Shown: positions 8,462 through 17,233, counted from the first letter of the stretch. The stretch: 64,000 nt of DNA from CAJGDV01 sp036667875 (GCA_036667875.1 JAVWTD010000003.1:1-64000), one strand, 5' to 3'. Numbers and translations: made by a program. Notes: generated by a model not told the origin, from the letters alone.

Positions 8462-8490
8462 ATTATAAAGTAAATATCTAAAAATGTCAA
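8462..8490 (-). promoter_or_regulatory. Consensus sigma-A promoter of the tRNA-Asn genes
   Basis: Minus strand TTGACA (8485-8490), 17-base spacer, TATAAT (8462-8467): a perfect match in both hexamers. The predicted start is about 25 bases before the first tRNA. No other convincing promoter lies between here and the T-box, so this one may also drive gatCAB-asnS. Confidence 0.9.
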
Positions 8491-8568
8491 TATCAAAATT
8501 ATACTTTTTTTGGCTTTAACTAAAAGGTTTTAAAGTTATTATAATTTAAAATAACTGATATAAATCAG

Positions 8569-9534
8569 TTATTCTATAGGTTCTATATCTACGGGTATTT
8601 TTTCTTTAACAATACCACTTATTTGATTAAATTCAAATCCTTCTTCATTAAGTTCTGATAATGTATTTATTTTTAATGAAGACATTGATTTCATAAGTGT
8701 GTCGAGGATTTCTTTATTTACTTCACTTTTAAATTTTAAATCTATTAAGGCAATAGTTTTTGCATCTATTTTAGCTGCTATTACATAAACACTATATGCT
8801 TCATATTTACCTTTGTATAAATAATAATCCATATTATTTACTTTTTTGTTATAATTACTTGTAAATAGGTATTTATTGTTAGATAAAGATTCTATTATTT
8901 CATCTTTTTTTGTTTCTATTTTACTAAAATCAACATCACTTAATACCTGGATAGATGCACCCCACTGATTTGTTTTATCAAAGATGATGAAATTATCTTT
9001 TTGTTTATCAAATTTGGTTACCCAATTATCTGGCAATGATATTTCATAAGATTCAAAGTAATTAAGATTTTGTTTTTTACTTATTTCATTTAAATTAGTT
9101 TTAATGGTTTTATTACGGTTTAAAAATAAGTAAGCATTACCCAAAAGAGAACCTATTAGTAATACTACTAGAACTAAAATAATCAGAAATGAATTGTTTG
9201 GTTCTGTTTTTTCTGGTTCTACAGGTATTTTTTCTTCTTGTTTTTCTATAACTGGTTCTTTTGCTAGTTCATTAATTTCTTCTAATTCTTCTTTTGAAAT
9301 TTTTCCTGTGAATTCTTCTATGTCTATTTTTTCTAGTCTCGCTGTTTTTTCTAATTCTTTTGTTATGTCTATTTCTTTTATTTTTTTTCCTTTAATGGGT
9401 TTATCATCTATTATTTCAATTATTTGTTCTGGTTCTTCATCTATTATTTCTATATCATCAGATATTTTGGTACTACAAAATCTACAATATGTATCGCCTG
9501 GAATTATTGGAGTACCACATTTATTACATTTCAT
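8569..9534 (-). CDS. Zinc-ribbon, single-pass membrane protein
   Basis: A 321-residue protein I do not recognise beyond its modules. Residues 1-22 form a zinc ribbon (CNKCG...CRFC). A long acidic, charged stretch follows (about 25-112, many E/K/D). One membrane helix comes next (about 116-137, FLIILVLVVLLIGSLLGNAY). A ~180-residue outside domain (YFESYEISLPDNWVTKFD onward) resembles PsbP/DUF-like folds in sequence style only. The likely topology is zinc ribbon inside, C-terminal domain outside. It has its own TTGACA-16-TATAAT promoter and the RBS AAAGGAAG. It lies next to the VirB2-like array but is separately promoted. Confidence 0.8.
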   Translation of the reverse strand: MKCNKCGTPIIPGDTYCRFCSTKISDDIEIIDEEPEQIIEIIDDKPIKGKKIKEIDITKELEKTARLEKIDIEEFTGKISKEELEEINELAKEPVIEKQEEKIPVEPEKTEPNNSFLIILVLVVLLIGSLLGNAYLFLNRNKTIKTNLNEISKKQNLNYFESYEISLPDNWVTKFDKQKDNFIIFDKTNQWGASIQVLSDVDFSKIETKKDEIIESLSNNKYLFTSNYNKKVNNMDYYLYKGKYEAYSVYVIAAKIDAKTIALIDLKFKSEVNKEILDTLMKSMSSLKINTLSELNEEGFEFNQISGIVKEKIPVDIEPIE

Positions 9535-9568
9535 AACTTCTTCCTTTCAAAATTTAACATCTATTTAA

Positions 9569-9596
9569 ATTATACTTTATTATTTTAATTTGTCAA
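9569..9596 (-). promoter_or_regulatory. Sigma-A promoter of the zinc-ribbon protein gene
   Basis: Minus strand TTGACA (9591-9596), 16-base spacer, TATAAT (9569-9574), 35 bases before the ATG at 9534. Confidence 0.8.
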
Positions 9597-9618
9597 ATAA
9601 ATATTCATGATGTGTATT

Positions 9619-10044
9619 TTAATCAGTATCAAAAGGTGTTACTGTTATTCCGCTACAATGATTATTACTTTCTATAATACAGTCTAAACATTTTGACATG
9701 TCAACTTCGGCTGAATCGTTTGCAACAAAGGATAAAATCATTTTTGCTATTGTTATAACAAAGAATACTACTGCTGCTGCTCCTAGTCTTTTTATAAAAG
9801 TTTGTCTATGTTTATTCATAGCACTTTCATCTTTGGCGATTGTTGCTTTAACAAAGTCAAGACTTCCAAATATGATTAGTACTAGAGGGACTACTATTTG
9901 AAGTAAAATTATGATAGTTCTTGTAATGGGTGGAATAAAGGCTGGAATTGCTGCTCCACCACAATTTATGTATTTGTTACCAGCAGCCATTACTATGTCG
10001 AGGTTTCCAAATACTAGTGCTATTATCATAATAATTTTTTTCAT
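9619..10044 (-). CDS. VirB2/TrbC-like small membrane protein, array copy 1 (stand-alone)
   Basis: 141 residues: signal peptide 1-20, then YINCGGAAIPAF (Cys28), two hydrophobic segments (about 42-66 and 89-109) joined by a charged loop KDESAMNKHRQTFIKRLGAA, and a Cys-rich tail KCLDCIIESNNHC. The two-helix layout with a basic loop is that of VirB2/TrbC-type T4SS pilins. It is the last gene of an alternating array (VirB2-like, lipoprotein, VirB2-like, lipoprotein, VirB2-like) with 8-9 base gaps. The same module occurs in the T4SS locus at 51155-51523. Assembly into a filament is inference; the tail cysteines suggest disulfides outside the cell. Confidence 0.75.
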   Translation of the reverse strand: MKKIIMIIALVFGNLDIVMAAGNKYINCGGAAIPAFIPPITRTIIILLQIVVPLVLIIFGSLDFVKATIAKDESAMNKHRQTFIKRLGAAAVVFFVITIAKMILSFVANDSAEVDMSKCLDCIIESNNHCSGITVTPFDTD

Positions 10045-10052
10045 GTTTCCAC

Positions 10053-10718
10053 CTAAATACTTTCTAATTTTTTCATTATTTTATTGATTAATAGCATTCC
10101 TGCTATTAATGATCCAATTAATAATATTGTTATTATACTATTTTTGATTGTATCAAATATGGTTGTTTTTTCTTTTTTTGGTACTATTATGTCTTTTGAG
10201 ACTACTAATGATATGTTATTATCTTTTTCTTTTTTTATATTCCAAATATATTGATTACCTTCTATTTTATTTGCATTGTTTGAAGAAACATAATTGTCGG
10301 TTTTTATGGCTACTTTTATGTTTTTATTATCGTATAGACATTTGAATTCTCCTTGTGCCCTTATGGCAATTGATGATTTTGTTTCTTTATATTGAAATGT
10401 TTCAAAGCAATCATTAAGTAGTCCATGATTATAAAATTCATTTGTTTTAAATTGATGAGTCATTATATATTTATATCCGTTTTTGTTAAATTCCTTATTT
10501 ACTTTATAATTTTCTATATCTAAGGATTCTGTGTTTGTTTGAGTTGGAATTTTATTTTTGAATATTTTTTCTAGTTCGTCTTTTTTTTCGGTATTGAGGT
10601 TTGATGGAACATTAATTTCAATTTTTTCATTTAGTTTATCTTTTTTAATTTCTAGATTGTATTTTGTACTGCAACCTGTTATTAGAAATACACTAAGTAA
10701 TAATAATATTTTTTTCAT
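10053..10718 (-). CDS. Lipoprotein with C-terminal membrane helix, array copy 1
   Basis: 221 residues. A lipobox LITGC places the lipidated Cys at residue 16. About 160 residues of exported domain follow, including CFETFQYKET and GEFKCLYDNKNIKV, which are conserved with the copy at 11667-12329. A C-terminal hydrophobic helix (about 190-212) ends in basic residues. Being anchored at both ends is unusual. It alternates with VirB2-like genes, eight or nine bases on each side. I recognise no catalytic motif. A partner or chaperone role for the neighbouring VirB2-like protein is inference from the repeated gene pair. Confidence 0.75.
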   Translation of the reverse strand: MKKILLLLSVFLITGCSTKYNLEIKKDKLNEKIEINVPSNLNTEKKDELEKIFKNKIPTQTNTESLDIENYKVNKEFNKNGYKYIMTHQFKTNEFYNHGLLNDCFETFQYKETKSSIAIRAQGEFKCLYDNKNIKVAIKTDNYVSSNNANKIEGNQYIWNIKKEKDNNISLVVSKDIIVPKKEKTTIFDTIKNSIITILLIGSLIAGMLLINKIMKKLESI

Positions 10719-10727
10719 GTTTCCTCC

Positions 10728-11657
10728 TTATTTAGATACTCTTTTTATTTTAGAAACGCTATCCATTGAACTACTATCAACTTTAACTTGACAACCACCT
10801 GCTGCGAAAGGTGAACAACCAGGATTACCTGAAGCGTGAATTTTTTCGTTATTTCCTAAGTAGATTGAAACATGGTCTTGTACTCCATCATAATCCCAAT
10901 CAAAGAATAATAGGTCTCCTGCTTTAGCGTTTGATAGTCCATTAATGGTTGTTCCTGAATTAGCTTGATCATTTGCTACTCTAGGAAGGTCGATTCCAAA
11001 GTTTTTAAAGACTTGTTGAGTAAATCCTGAACAATCTACTCCCTTTGAACTATTACCTACTATTAGAGTATTACCTCCATAAATATAGGCTGTTCCTACC
11101 CACTTTTTAGCGTATGATATTATATCGGAAGAACCTTCTGTTGATGGTTTTTCATCATCTTCATATGCATCATCTCTTAAAGGAGGTTGAACGAAGTCCT
11201 TATCAGGATCAAATATTTCATCTTGCGTTGGAAAAGCTGAATCAAATGGAGCGTCTACTTCTCCTCCGCAATTACTATCATTTACTAAAAGACATGATAA
11301 ACATTTTGTGTATGCTGTTTGATTAGAAGTTAAATCCGCTATAAAACGAACAAAAGTTATAACAAAAAATACTAAAGCTCCTAGTGCAAGTCGTTTCATA
11401 AACATTTTTTGATGTTTAGCTATTTCTTCTGCATTAGGGCTTATTATTGCTTTTAAAAAGTCTAGTATACCAAATATTATTATTCCTATTGGTGTTACTA
11501 TTTGAAGAATGTTTACAATAGCTTTTGAGATTGTTGTAAGTCCTGCGGGTATTGCTGTTCCTCCACAGTCTATATAGCCTCCTTGCAAGCTTATTCCACT
11601 GTTAAAGTACATAAAACATGTTAATAAAGTTATTAATAAAAATATTTTTTTCTTCAT
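10728..11657 (-). CDS. VirB2-like module fused to an NlpC/P60 peptidoglycan hydrolase, array copy 2
   Basis: 309 residues. The N-terminal ~135 residues repeat the VirB2-like plan: signal peptide, YIDCGGTAIPAG, two hydrophobic helices around a HQKMFMKRLALGA loop, and the tail KCLSCLLVNDSNC. A linker follows, then a complete NlpC/P60 domain (about 178-305) with Cys in GVDCSGFTQQ, His in QDHVSIYLG and the polar residue region KIHASG. It should cleave peptide stems in the wall from an outer, membrane-tethered position. This is a wall-opening activity like that of VirB1-type T4SS hydrolases, but here carried by the pilin-like protein itself. Confidence 0.85.
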   Translation of the reverse strand: MKKKIFLLITLLTCFMYFNSGISLQGGYIDCGGTAIPAGLTTISKAIVNILQIVTPIGIIIFGILDFLKAIISPNAEEIAKHQKMFMKRLALGALVFFVITFVRFIADLTSNQTAYTKCLSCLLVNDSNCGGEVDAPFDSAFPTQDEIFDPDKDFVQPPLRDDAYEDDEKPSTEGSSDIISYAKKWVGTAYIYGGNTLIVGNSSKGVDCSGFTQQVFKNFGIDLPRVANDQANSGTTINGLSNAKAGDLLFFDWDYDGVQDHVSIYLGNNEKIHASGNPGCSPFAAGGCQVKVDSSSMDSVSKIKRVSK

Positions 11658-11666
11658 TTTTTTTAC

Positions 11667-12329
11667 CTACTCATTATTTGTTATTTTATCAATAACAATA
11701 AAAACTTTCTTTAATATATAGAGTCCTAAAATAATAATAGCTATTATAAGAGATATAATTAATGTATTAATTATTAATTCTTTTAAGGTGTTAGTAGCGT
11801 CTTTTAATCCATTATTTTTAAGGACTACTAGTTGTATGTTTACATTATCTTTGTTTTTTTTATTGATTGTCCATTTATAGTTTTCTTTATAGTCTGTTTT
11901 TTCTGCGTTATTTTGTTTGATTTTATTTTTGGTTTTTATATTTATGTTTATTTTATTGTTATCGTGAAGACATTTAAATTCTCCACTTAAATTAAACATA
12001 TAATAGTTTTTTGTTTCTTTTATTACTTTGTATTGAAAACAATTATTTAGTATTTTTGATTTTTTTATTTCGTTGTTTTTATAAGTATATGAAATATCAT
12101 AAGTTGATCCTTCGTTTATGATTTCATAATCTTTTAAGGCATCTTGGTATGGTTTTGTTTCATAATTAATATAATCTTCGAATGTTTTCTTTTGTGAGTC
12201 CGGCATATTTGTGGGTACTTCTAAGTTTATATTTTCTTTAATTTCTTTATCAGTAATAGTAAGGTTATAGTTAGCACTACAACCGGTAAGAAGTATCGTA
12301 GTTAATAAAATTAATAATATTTTTTTCAT
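11667..12329 (-). CDS. Lipoprotein with C-terminal membrane helix, array copy 2
   Basis: 220 residues, a paralog of the lipoprotein at 10053-10718. Shared features are the lipobox ending TGC (Cys17), the NLTITD-type opening strand, NCFQYKVIKET, GEFKCLHDNNKINI with near-identical spacing, and a C-terminal membrane helix (about 184-207) with a lysine-rich end. It is situated between two VirB2-like fusion genes. Function is unknown; duplication together with the neighbouring VirB2-like gene suggests a matched pair. Confidence 0.75.
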   Translation of the reverse strand: MKKILLILLTTILLTGCSANYNLTITDKEIKENINLEVPTNMPDSQKKTFEDYINYETKPYQDALKDYEIINEGSTYDISYTYKNNEIKKSKILNNCFQYKVIKETKNYYMFNLSGEFKCLHDNNKININIKTKNKIKQNNAEKTDYKENYKWTINKKNKDNVNIQLVVLKNNGLKDATNTLKELIINTLIISLIIAIIILGLYILKKVFIVIDKITNNE

Positions 12330-12337
12330 TTTACTCC

Positions 12338-13300
12338 TTACCTTTCTATAATTATGATTTTACCTGTTTGTGAACCAAATTCTTTGGCACTTTTTTCGTC
12401 TTCAAATAATATTGGTATAACATATTGTGCTTCTTCATTAATTTTAGAATATTTTTTTCTGTCTGTTACTGTATAAATCCTTTTTTGATAGTTTTTCTTG
12501 TTTAATCCATTTAGTTCTTTTATATATATTAAACTTCCATAAGGAACTGCAGGAGGGGCTGCACAGGTCTGTTTTGATGTATCAAGCAGGTTTCCAGATT
12601 CATCTATTCCTGGTTTTTTTAATATATAATATCCTATAAATTTGGCTTTTACTTCTATACCACTTGGTTCATCTATATAACTATAGAGGTTGGCTGCTGT
12701 TTTATTTGGATTATTTCCTATTCCTATTTGATTAACGTTAACTTTATTAAGCGGAATAGTTTCAATGACTTCTGGGCCTTGATATGTTCCACTTGGCGAG
12801 TTACTTCCATCATTTAAATAAGCATCATCTTTAATTGTGGGAAATTTAAAAGGTTTATCTATTTTTTCTATTTTAGGGTTAATTATAGACTCTACTTCTC
12901 CGGTACAACTATTTTTACCTGATACAAGACAGTTTAAGCAAGAGGTTAAATTAGTAGTTTTAGAAAAGACTGTTGGAATAAGTCCAACAACAGATACTAA
13001 TAAAAAACACATAGTTGCAATTACAAGTCTTTTGGCGAGGTTTCCTTCTTTGCTTTTAACATAATTATTTTTTGGTTCACTTAATAACTTTAAATAATCA
13101 ATTATAACGGTAATTATTATAAGTAGAGGTAGTACTAATTGAAAGAATATAATAATAGCGTGAGTAATTGTAGGTACTTCAATTGGTAATTTAGCTGTGC
13201 CACAGTCTATATAGTTTGCTGCTAATGAAAAAGTTGTTTTATTAAGGGAATAAAATATACTTAAAAAAGTAGATGCTATAATTGACTTTAGTATTTTCAT
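12338..13300 (-). CDS. VirB2-like module fused to a 3D/RlpA-like barrel domain, array copy 3
   Basis: 320 residues and first gene of the array. The N-terminus again has a signal peptide, YIDCGTAKLP, two hydrophobic helices and the tail SCLNCLVSGKNSC. After a linker, the C-terminal ~110 residues contain CAAPPAVPYGSLIYIKELN and RIYTVTDRKKY, which look like the double-psi barrel of 3D (MltA/RlpA-type) wall-binding or lytic domains. The catalytic Asp set of canonical 3D enzymes is not complete by eye (only TVTDR is obvious), so activity is uncertain. The gene sits 76 bases downstream of spoIVA, behind that gene's terminator, with its own extended -10. Confidence 0.7.
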   Translation of the reverse strand: MKILKSIIASTFLSIFYSLNKTTFSLAANYIDCGTAKLPIEVPTITHAIIIFFQLVLPLLIIITVIIDYLKLLSEPKNNYVKSKEGNLAKRLVIATMCFLLVSVVGLIPTVFSKTTNLTSCLNCLVSGKNSCTGEVESIINPKIEKIDKPFKFPTIKDDAYLNDGSNSPSGTYQGPEVIETIPLNKVNVNQIGIGNNPNKTAANLYSYIDEPSGIEVKAKFIGYYILKKPGIDESGNLLDTSKQTCAAPPAVPYGSLIYIKELNGLNKKNYQKRIYTVTDRKKYSKINEEAQYVIPILFEDEKSAKEFGSQTGKIIIIER

Positions 13301-13323
13301 AAGACACCTCTAATCTTAAATCT

Positions 13324-13332
13324 ATTATAACA
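13324..13332 (-). promoter_or_regulatory. Extended -10 promoter of the VirB2-like/lipoprotein array
   Basis: Minus strand TGTTATAAT, 24 bases before the ATG at 13300 and just after the spoIVA terminator. No clear -35 hexamer is present. Confidence 0.6.
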
Positions 13333-13342
13333 TGTTTTAGAT

Positions 13343-13373
13343 ATTAAAAAAAAGGAAAATTTGTTTTTCCTTT
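13343..13373 (-). terminator. Intrinsic terminator of spoIVA
   Basis: Minus strand AAAGGAAAA / TTTTCCTTT arms followed by further T residues directly after the spoIVA stop. Confidence 0.75.
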
Positions 13374-13376
13374 AAA

Positions 13377-14852
13377 TTATATTACGATAGCAAATAGGTT
13401 TCCTGAACCTTTATTTACAAGTTTTGTAAGTGTTTGCTGAAGTTTAAATCTAATATTATCAGGCATTAATGAAAGTTTTGCTTGAATACCTTCTTTTACG
13501 ATTGAGTCTAAACTTCTTCCAAATAATTCACTTTTCCAAATGTTATTTGGGTCTAAGTCATAATCTTTCATTAAATAATTTATTAGTTCTTTACTTTGTA
13601 TTTCTGAACCAATAATGGGTTCAAATGTTGATTCAACATCTACTCTTATCATGTGTATAGCGGGTGCTACTGCTTTTAATTTTATTCCAAATCTATTTCC
13701 TTGTTTAATTATTTCTGGTGTGTCTAGTTTCATGTCTAATAGGGTTGGACTGGCTACACCGTATCCTGTTTGTTTTACCATTTTTAAGGCATTTGAAAAT
13801 TGGGTATATTCACTTTGTATTTCATTATAATCTTGAAATAATTTTAAGACTTCTGTTTTATTATTTATGTCTATACCTACTACTTCATTTAATATTTTAT
13901 TATAGAGTTCATCAGGAGATTCTAAGTTTATTGTGACAACTCCTGTATCTGCTCTTACTTCTGATAGATATGATTTACTAATAAACTCACAATTTTGAAA
14001 GTGAGAATTTATAGTGTCAACATCTCTTAGTTTATTTACACTTACTATACTTTCTTTTATTTTGAGGATATATTCTTTTTTTAACCAATTATTTGGTTTT
14101 AGACATGCAATCCATGATGGCATTTTAACTTGAACTTCTTCGACTGGAAATTCAAATAACGCTTCTTTTAGAATTGAGTATATTTCTCTTTCTGATATTG
14201 TTTCTATGTTCATATTTAGAACTGGTACATTGTATGTTTTAATGAGTTGATCTTTTAAGTTTTCTGTTGTTGGTAATGTTGGATGAGTTGAATTTAGTAT
14301 TACTATAAATGGTTTTCCATATTCTTTTAACTCTTTTATAACTCTTTCTTCTGCTTTCAAATATTCTTCTCTTTTAAATTCTCCAATAGAACCGTCTGTT
14401 GTTACAACTATTCCAATTGTTGAATGATCTTTAATTACTTTTTCTGTTCCTATTTCGGCTGCTTCTATAAATGGTATTTGTTCGTCGAACCAAGGGGTTT
14501 TCACCATTCTAGGTCCTGTTTCATCTTCATAACCTTTAGAGCCTTCTATAACGTATCCTACGCAGTCTACAAGTCTAATATTAGTTGTAAAGTCATCTAT
14601 TTTAATACTTGCAGAATTTGATGGGACAAATTTAGGTTCTGTTGTCATAATAGTTCTTCCTTGGGCACTTTGAGGTATTTCATCTAAGCATCTTTTTTTC
14701 TCATATTCATCTTCAATATTAGGAACAACTAAGTTTTCAATAACTTTTTTAATAAAAGTACTTTTTCCAGTTCTTACTGCACCTACAACTCCTAGGTAAA
14801 TGTCTCCATTTGTTCTTTCTTTAATACTTTTAATAATCTCTGCTTTTTCCAC
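13377..14852 (-). CDS. spoIVA: Stage IV sporulation protein A (spore coat morphogenetic ATPase)
   Basis: 491 residues, full length. SpoIVA polymerises around the forespore with ATP hydrolysis and forms the base of the coat. A TRAFAC-like nucleotide-binding domain has Walker A GAVRTGKST (about residues 24-32), RLVDCVGYVIEG, and GPRMVKTPWFDEQIPF, all hallmarks of the family. The C-terminal half ends in GNLFAIVI, matching the conserved membrane-anchoring tail. The start codon is GTG; the RBS is weak (GTAGGGAT). Its presence is strong evidence for a spore-former. A mother-cell sigma-E promoter is expected but I could not identify one with confidence. Confidence 0.95.
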   Translation of the reverse strand: MEKAEIIKSIKERTNGDIYLGVVGAVRTGKSTFIKKVIENLVVPNIEDEYEKKRCLDEIPQSAQGRTIMTTEPKFVPSNSASIKIDDFTTNIRLVDCVGYVIEGSKGYEDETGPRMVKTPWFDEQIPFIEAAEIGTEKVIKDHSTIGIVVTTDGSIGEFKREEYLKAEERVIKELKEYGKPFIVILNSTHPTLPTTENLKDQLIKTYNVPVLNMNIETISEREIYSILKEALFEFPVEEVQVKMPSWIACLKPNNWLKKEYILKIKESIVSVNKLRDVDTINSHFQNCEFISKSYLSEVRADTGVVTINLESPDELYNKILNEVVGIDINNKTEVLKLFQDYNEIQSEYTQFSNALKMVKQTGYGVASPTLLDMKLDTPEIIKQGNRFGIKLKAVAPAIHMIRVDVESTFEPIIGSEIQSKELINYLMKDYDLDPNNIWKSELFGRSLDSIVKEGIQAKLSLMPDNIRFKLQQTLTKLVNKGSGNLFAIVI

Positions 14853-14892
14853 AGTATCCCTACTTTCTTCAATTAAATATATGTAATGATAA

Positions 14893-14924
14893 ATAAAAAA
14901 AGAATAAAATTTATATTATTCTTT
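14893..14924 (-). terminator. Intrinsic terminator of the TPR membrane protein gene
   Basis: Minus strand AAAGAATAA / TTATTCTTT arms followed by a T tract; it overlaps the stop codon at 14916. Confidence 0.7.
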
Positions 14925-15488
14925 ATCATAATGTGTTTCTTCGTGTTCTTTTGTTAAAAGTATGGCGTTTTGTTGTAGTTCTATATCCATGTCTTTTTTA
15001 GAAAAGTATATCATTTTATCTAAAACATATCCATGCATTTTATCGTCTTGTATATATACTTTTGCTATGGTTAAGTTTGTATTTGCAGAAAAAGTAACTA
15101 TTACTTTTTCTCCAGTTGATTTAGTATATGTACCACTTGCATTTTTTAGCATTTCTAGTTCATTAATTTTTTCGGTTACATAATTTGGTTTTATTTTCAT
15201 TCCATTTAAAATTTTTAATGATTCATCAATTGATTTATTTCTAATTGCACTATAATAATTAGATTTTTCAATATATTTTTTGCTATCTTTTAAGTTGTGT
15301 GTTGCTTGAAAATGATTAATGGCTTCTTGATAATTTCCTTGTTCAAAAGATATTATTCCAAGATTATATGCTAGTTCCCTGTTTAAGAATATTGAACAGT
15401 TCAAGGTAATTAGGGCTAGTCCTATAAGGGTAACCAGTACTAATCTTATTTCTTTTGATTTAAATGATTTTTCTTTTTTCTTTGTCAT
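14916..15488 (-). CDS. Membrane-anchored TPR-like protein
   Basis: 190 residues. A lysine-rich start, one membrane helix (about 16-34), then a TPR-like pair beginning AYNLGIISFEQGNYQEAINHF (about 40-60) and a further helical stretch. A C-terminal beta-like domain (TYTKSTGEKVIVTFSAN) follows. The outside part probably mediates protein contacts. It is divergently transcribed from the DEAD-box gene, with an AGGAGG RBS. I do not recognise a specific family; it lies upstream of spoIVA but has its own terminator. Confidence 0.7.
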   Translation of the reverse strand: MTKKKEKSFKSKEIRLVLVTLIGLALITLNCSIFLNRELAYNLGIISFEQGNYQEAINHFQATHNLKDSKKYIEKSNYYSAIRNKSIDESLKILNGMKIKPNYVTEKINELEMLKNASGTYTKSTGEKVIVTFSANTNLTIAKVYIQDDKMHGYVLDKMIYFSKKDMDIELQQNAILLTKEHEETHYDKE

Positions 15489-15591
15489 TCTTTTTCCTCC
15501 TATTATATATTTATTATATCACGAGTTTCTGAAATATGATATAATATTTATTAGTGATTATTCTTAAATATGTACAAAATACAATATTTCC

Positions 15592-15620
15592 TTGCTTAAA
15601 CCAATATTTTATAGTATAAT
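15592..15620 (+). promoter_or_regulatory. Sigma-A promoter of the DEAD-box helicase gene
   Basis: TTGCTT (15592-15597), 17-base spacer, TATAAT (15615-15620), 24 bases before the preferred ATG. Confidence 0.75.
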
Positions 15621-15643
15621 CAATAGGCGAAATGAGGAAAAAA

Positions 15644-17233
15644 ATGATTAATGATTTTAAAAATCTAGGGCTAAATAGTAAAGTTCTAAAGTCGATTGAA
15701 ACTTTAGGCTTTGTAAAACCTAGTAAAATTCAAGAAGAGATTATACCTGTTATACTTGATGGGTACGATTGTATTGGACAAGCACAAACTGGTACGGGAA
15801 AAACTTTAGCGTATGCATCAAGTATTTTATCTAAAATAGATGTAAAGACTAATGTTGTTAGGGCTATAATATTAACTCCTACTCGTGAATTAGCACTTCA
15901 AGTTGCTGAAGAGTTTGAAGGTTTGAACAAATCAAGTAAATTTAATATACTATCAGTATTCGGAGGTTCAAGTATTGAACTACAATTAAAGGCTTTACAC
16001 CGTGGGGTTGACATAGTTGTAGGTACTCCAGGGCGTATTATGGACTTAATGAGAAGAAAAGCTTTAAATATAGATAATTTAGAGTTCTTCGTATTAGATG
16101 AAGCGGATGAAATGTTAAATATGGGATTCTTAGATGATATAGAATCTATATTTGAACATACAAACAAGGATAAACAAGTTTTATTATTATCTGCTACTAT
16201 GCCAAAAACTATTAAAAAATTAGCAGAAAAATATATGAAACCTGATTATCAACATATCGAGATTGAAGCTAAACAAAAAACTAGTTTAAATGTAAAACAA
16301 TCTTATTATTTAGTAAATGAAAGAGCAAGAGCGGAAGCCATTTGTAGAGTCATGGACTTAAAAGATTCAAGCAGAACAATAATTTTCTGTCAAACAAAAA
16401 AAGAATGTGATCAATTATTAAAAGAATTATCTATGAGAAATTATAGTGCAGAAGTTATGCATGGAGACATTGCACAAAGTATGCGTATTCAAACATTAGA
16501 TAGATTTAAAAATGATTCATTTAAAATTTTAATTGCTACTGATGTAGCTGCTCGTGGAATTCATGTTGAGGGTATTGATTTAGTAATTAATTATAATATG
16601 CCTCAGGAATTTGAAGCATATATTCACCGTATTGGTCGTACAGGTAGAGCTGACGCTCAAGGTGAAGCTATAAGTTTTGTTAGCAATAGAGAAGTTAGAT
16701 TTTTAAAAGACCTTGAAAGATTCACTAAATCAAGTATTACAATGTGTGATCTTCCTGGTAAAGAAGAAATAATTAAAGGAAAATACAATAAAGTATTATC
16801 TGAAGCTCAAACAAGTATTAATGAAAAAACTTATGAAGAAGCTATAGAATATGTAAGATCATTTAATAAAGAAGATCTTTTAAAATTAGCGGCTGCTTTA
16901 TTAAAAGTAAGTGTTGATGAAAAAATTGGGTCTGACTTTAATAAAGACTTATCTGTTAAAGAAGAACGTGGAAGAAGAAATGTTGATGGAAATCATACAA
17001 GAGTTTTCCTTACAATTGGAAAACTTGATAATTTAAAAAGAGGTACTTTACTAGATTTCATGAAAGATGAAACTGGAATAGATAAAGATTGTTTCCACAA
17101 TATTGAAATTCTTACTAAATTTACTTTCTTAGATGTTGATTCTAAAGAGGTTGATAAATTTATGAAGAAAATTCACAATACTCGTTTAAATAATAGAACA
17201 ATAAGAGTAGAAATTGCTAAGAACCAAAAATAA
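15644..17233 (+). CDS. DEAD-box ATP-dependent RNA helicase
   Basis: 529 residues from the ATG at 15644. An ATG at 15632 is in frame but would place GAGGA inside the gene; GAGGA sits correctly as the RBS of 15644. All helicase motifs are present in order: Q motif (GFVKPSKIQ), AQTGTGKT, PTRELALQ, TPGRIMD, DEAD, SAT, ATDVAARGIHVEG and HRIGRTGRA. The C-terminal domain (about 445-525) resembles the DbpA/CsdA RNA-binding RRM (RVFLTIGKLDNLKRGTLLDF). It belongs to the CshA/DeaD group acting in RNA decay, ribosome assembly and cold adaptation. It is one of only two convincing plus-strand genes. Confidence 0.93.
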   Translation: MINDFKNLGLNSKVLKSIETLGFVKPSKIQEEIIPVILDGYDCIGQAQTGTGKTLAYASSILSKIDVKTNVVRAIILTPTRELALQVAEEFEGLNKSSKFNILSVFGGSSIELQLKALHRGVDIVVGTPGRIMDLMRRKALNIDNLEFFVLDEADEMLNMGFLDDIESIFEHTNKDKQVLLLSATMPKTIKKLAEKYMKPDYQHIEIEAKQKTSLNVKQSYYLVNERARAEAICRVMDLKDSSRTIIFCQTKKECDQLLKELSMRNYSAEVMHGDIAQSMRIQTLDRFKNDSFKILIATDVAARGIHVEGIDLVINYNMPQEFEAYIHRIGRTGRADAQGEAISFVSNREVRFLKDLERFTKSSITMCDLPGKEEIIKGKYNKVLSEAQTSINEKTYEEAIEYVRSFNKEDLLKLAAALLKVSVDEKIGSDFNKDLSVKEERGRRNVDGNHTRVFLTIGKLDNLKRGTLLDFMKDETGIDKDCFHNIEILTKFTFLDVDSKEVDKFMKKIHNTRLNNRTIRVEIAKNQK

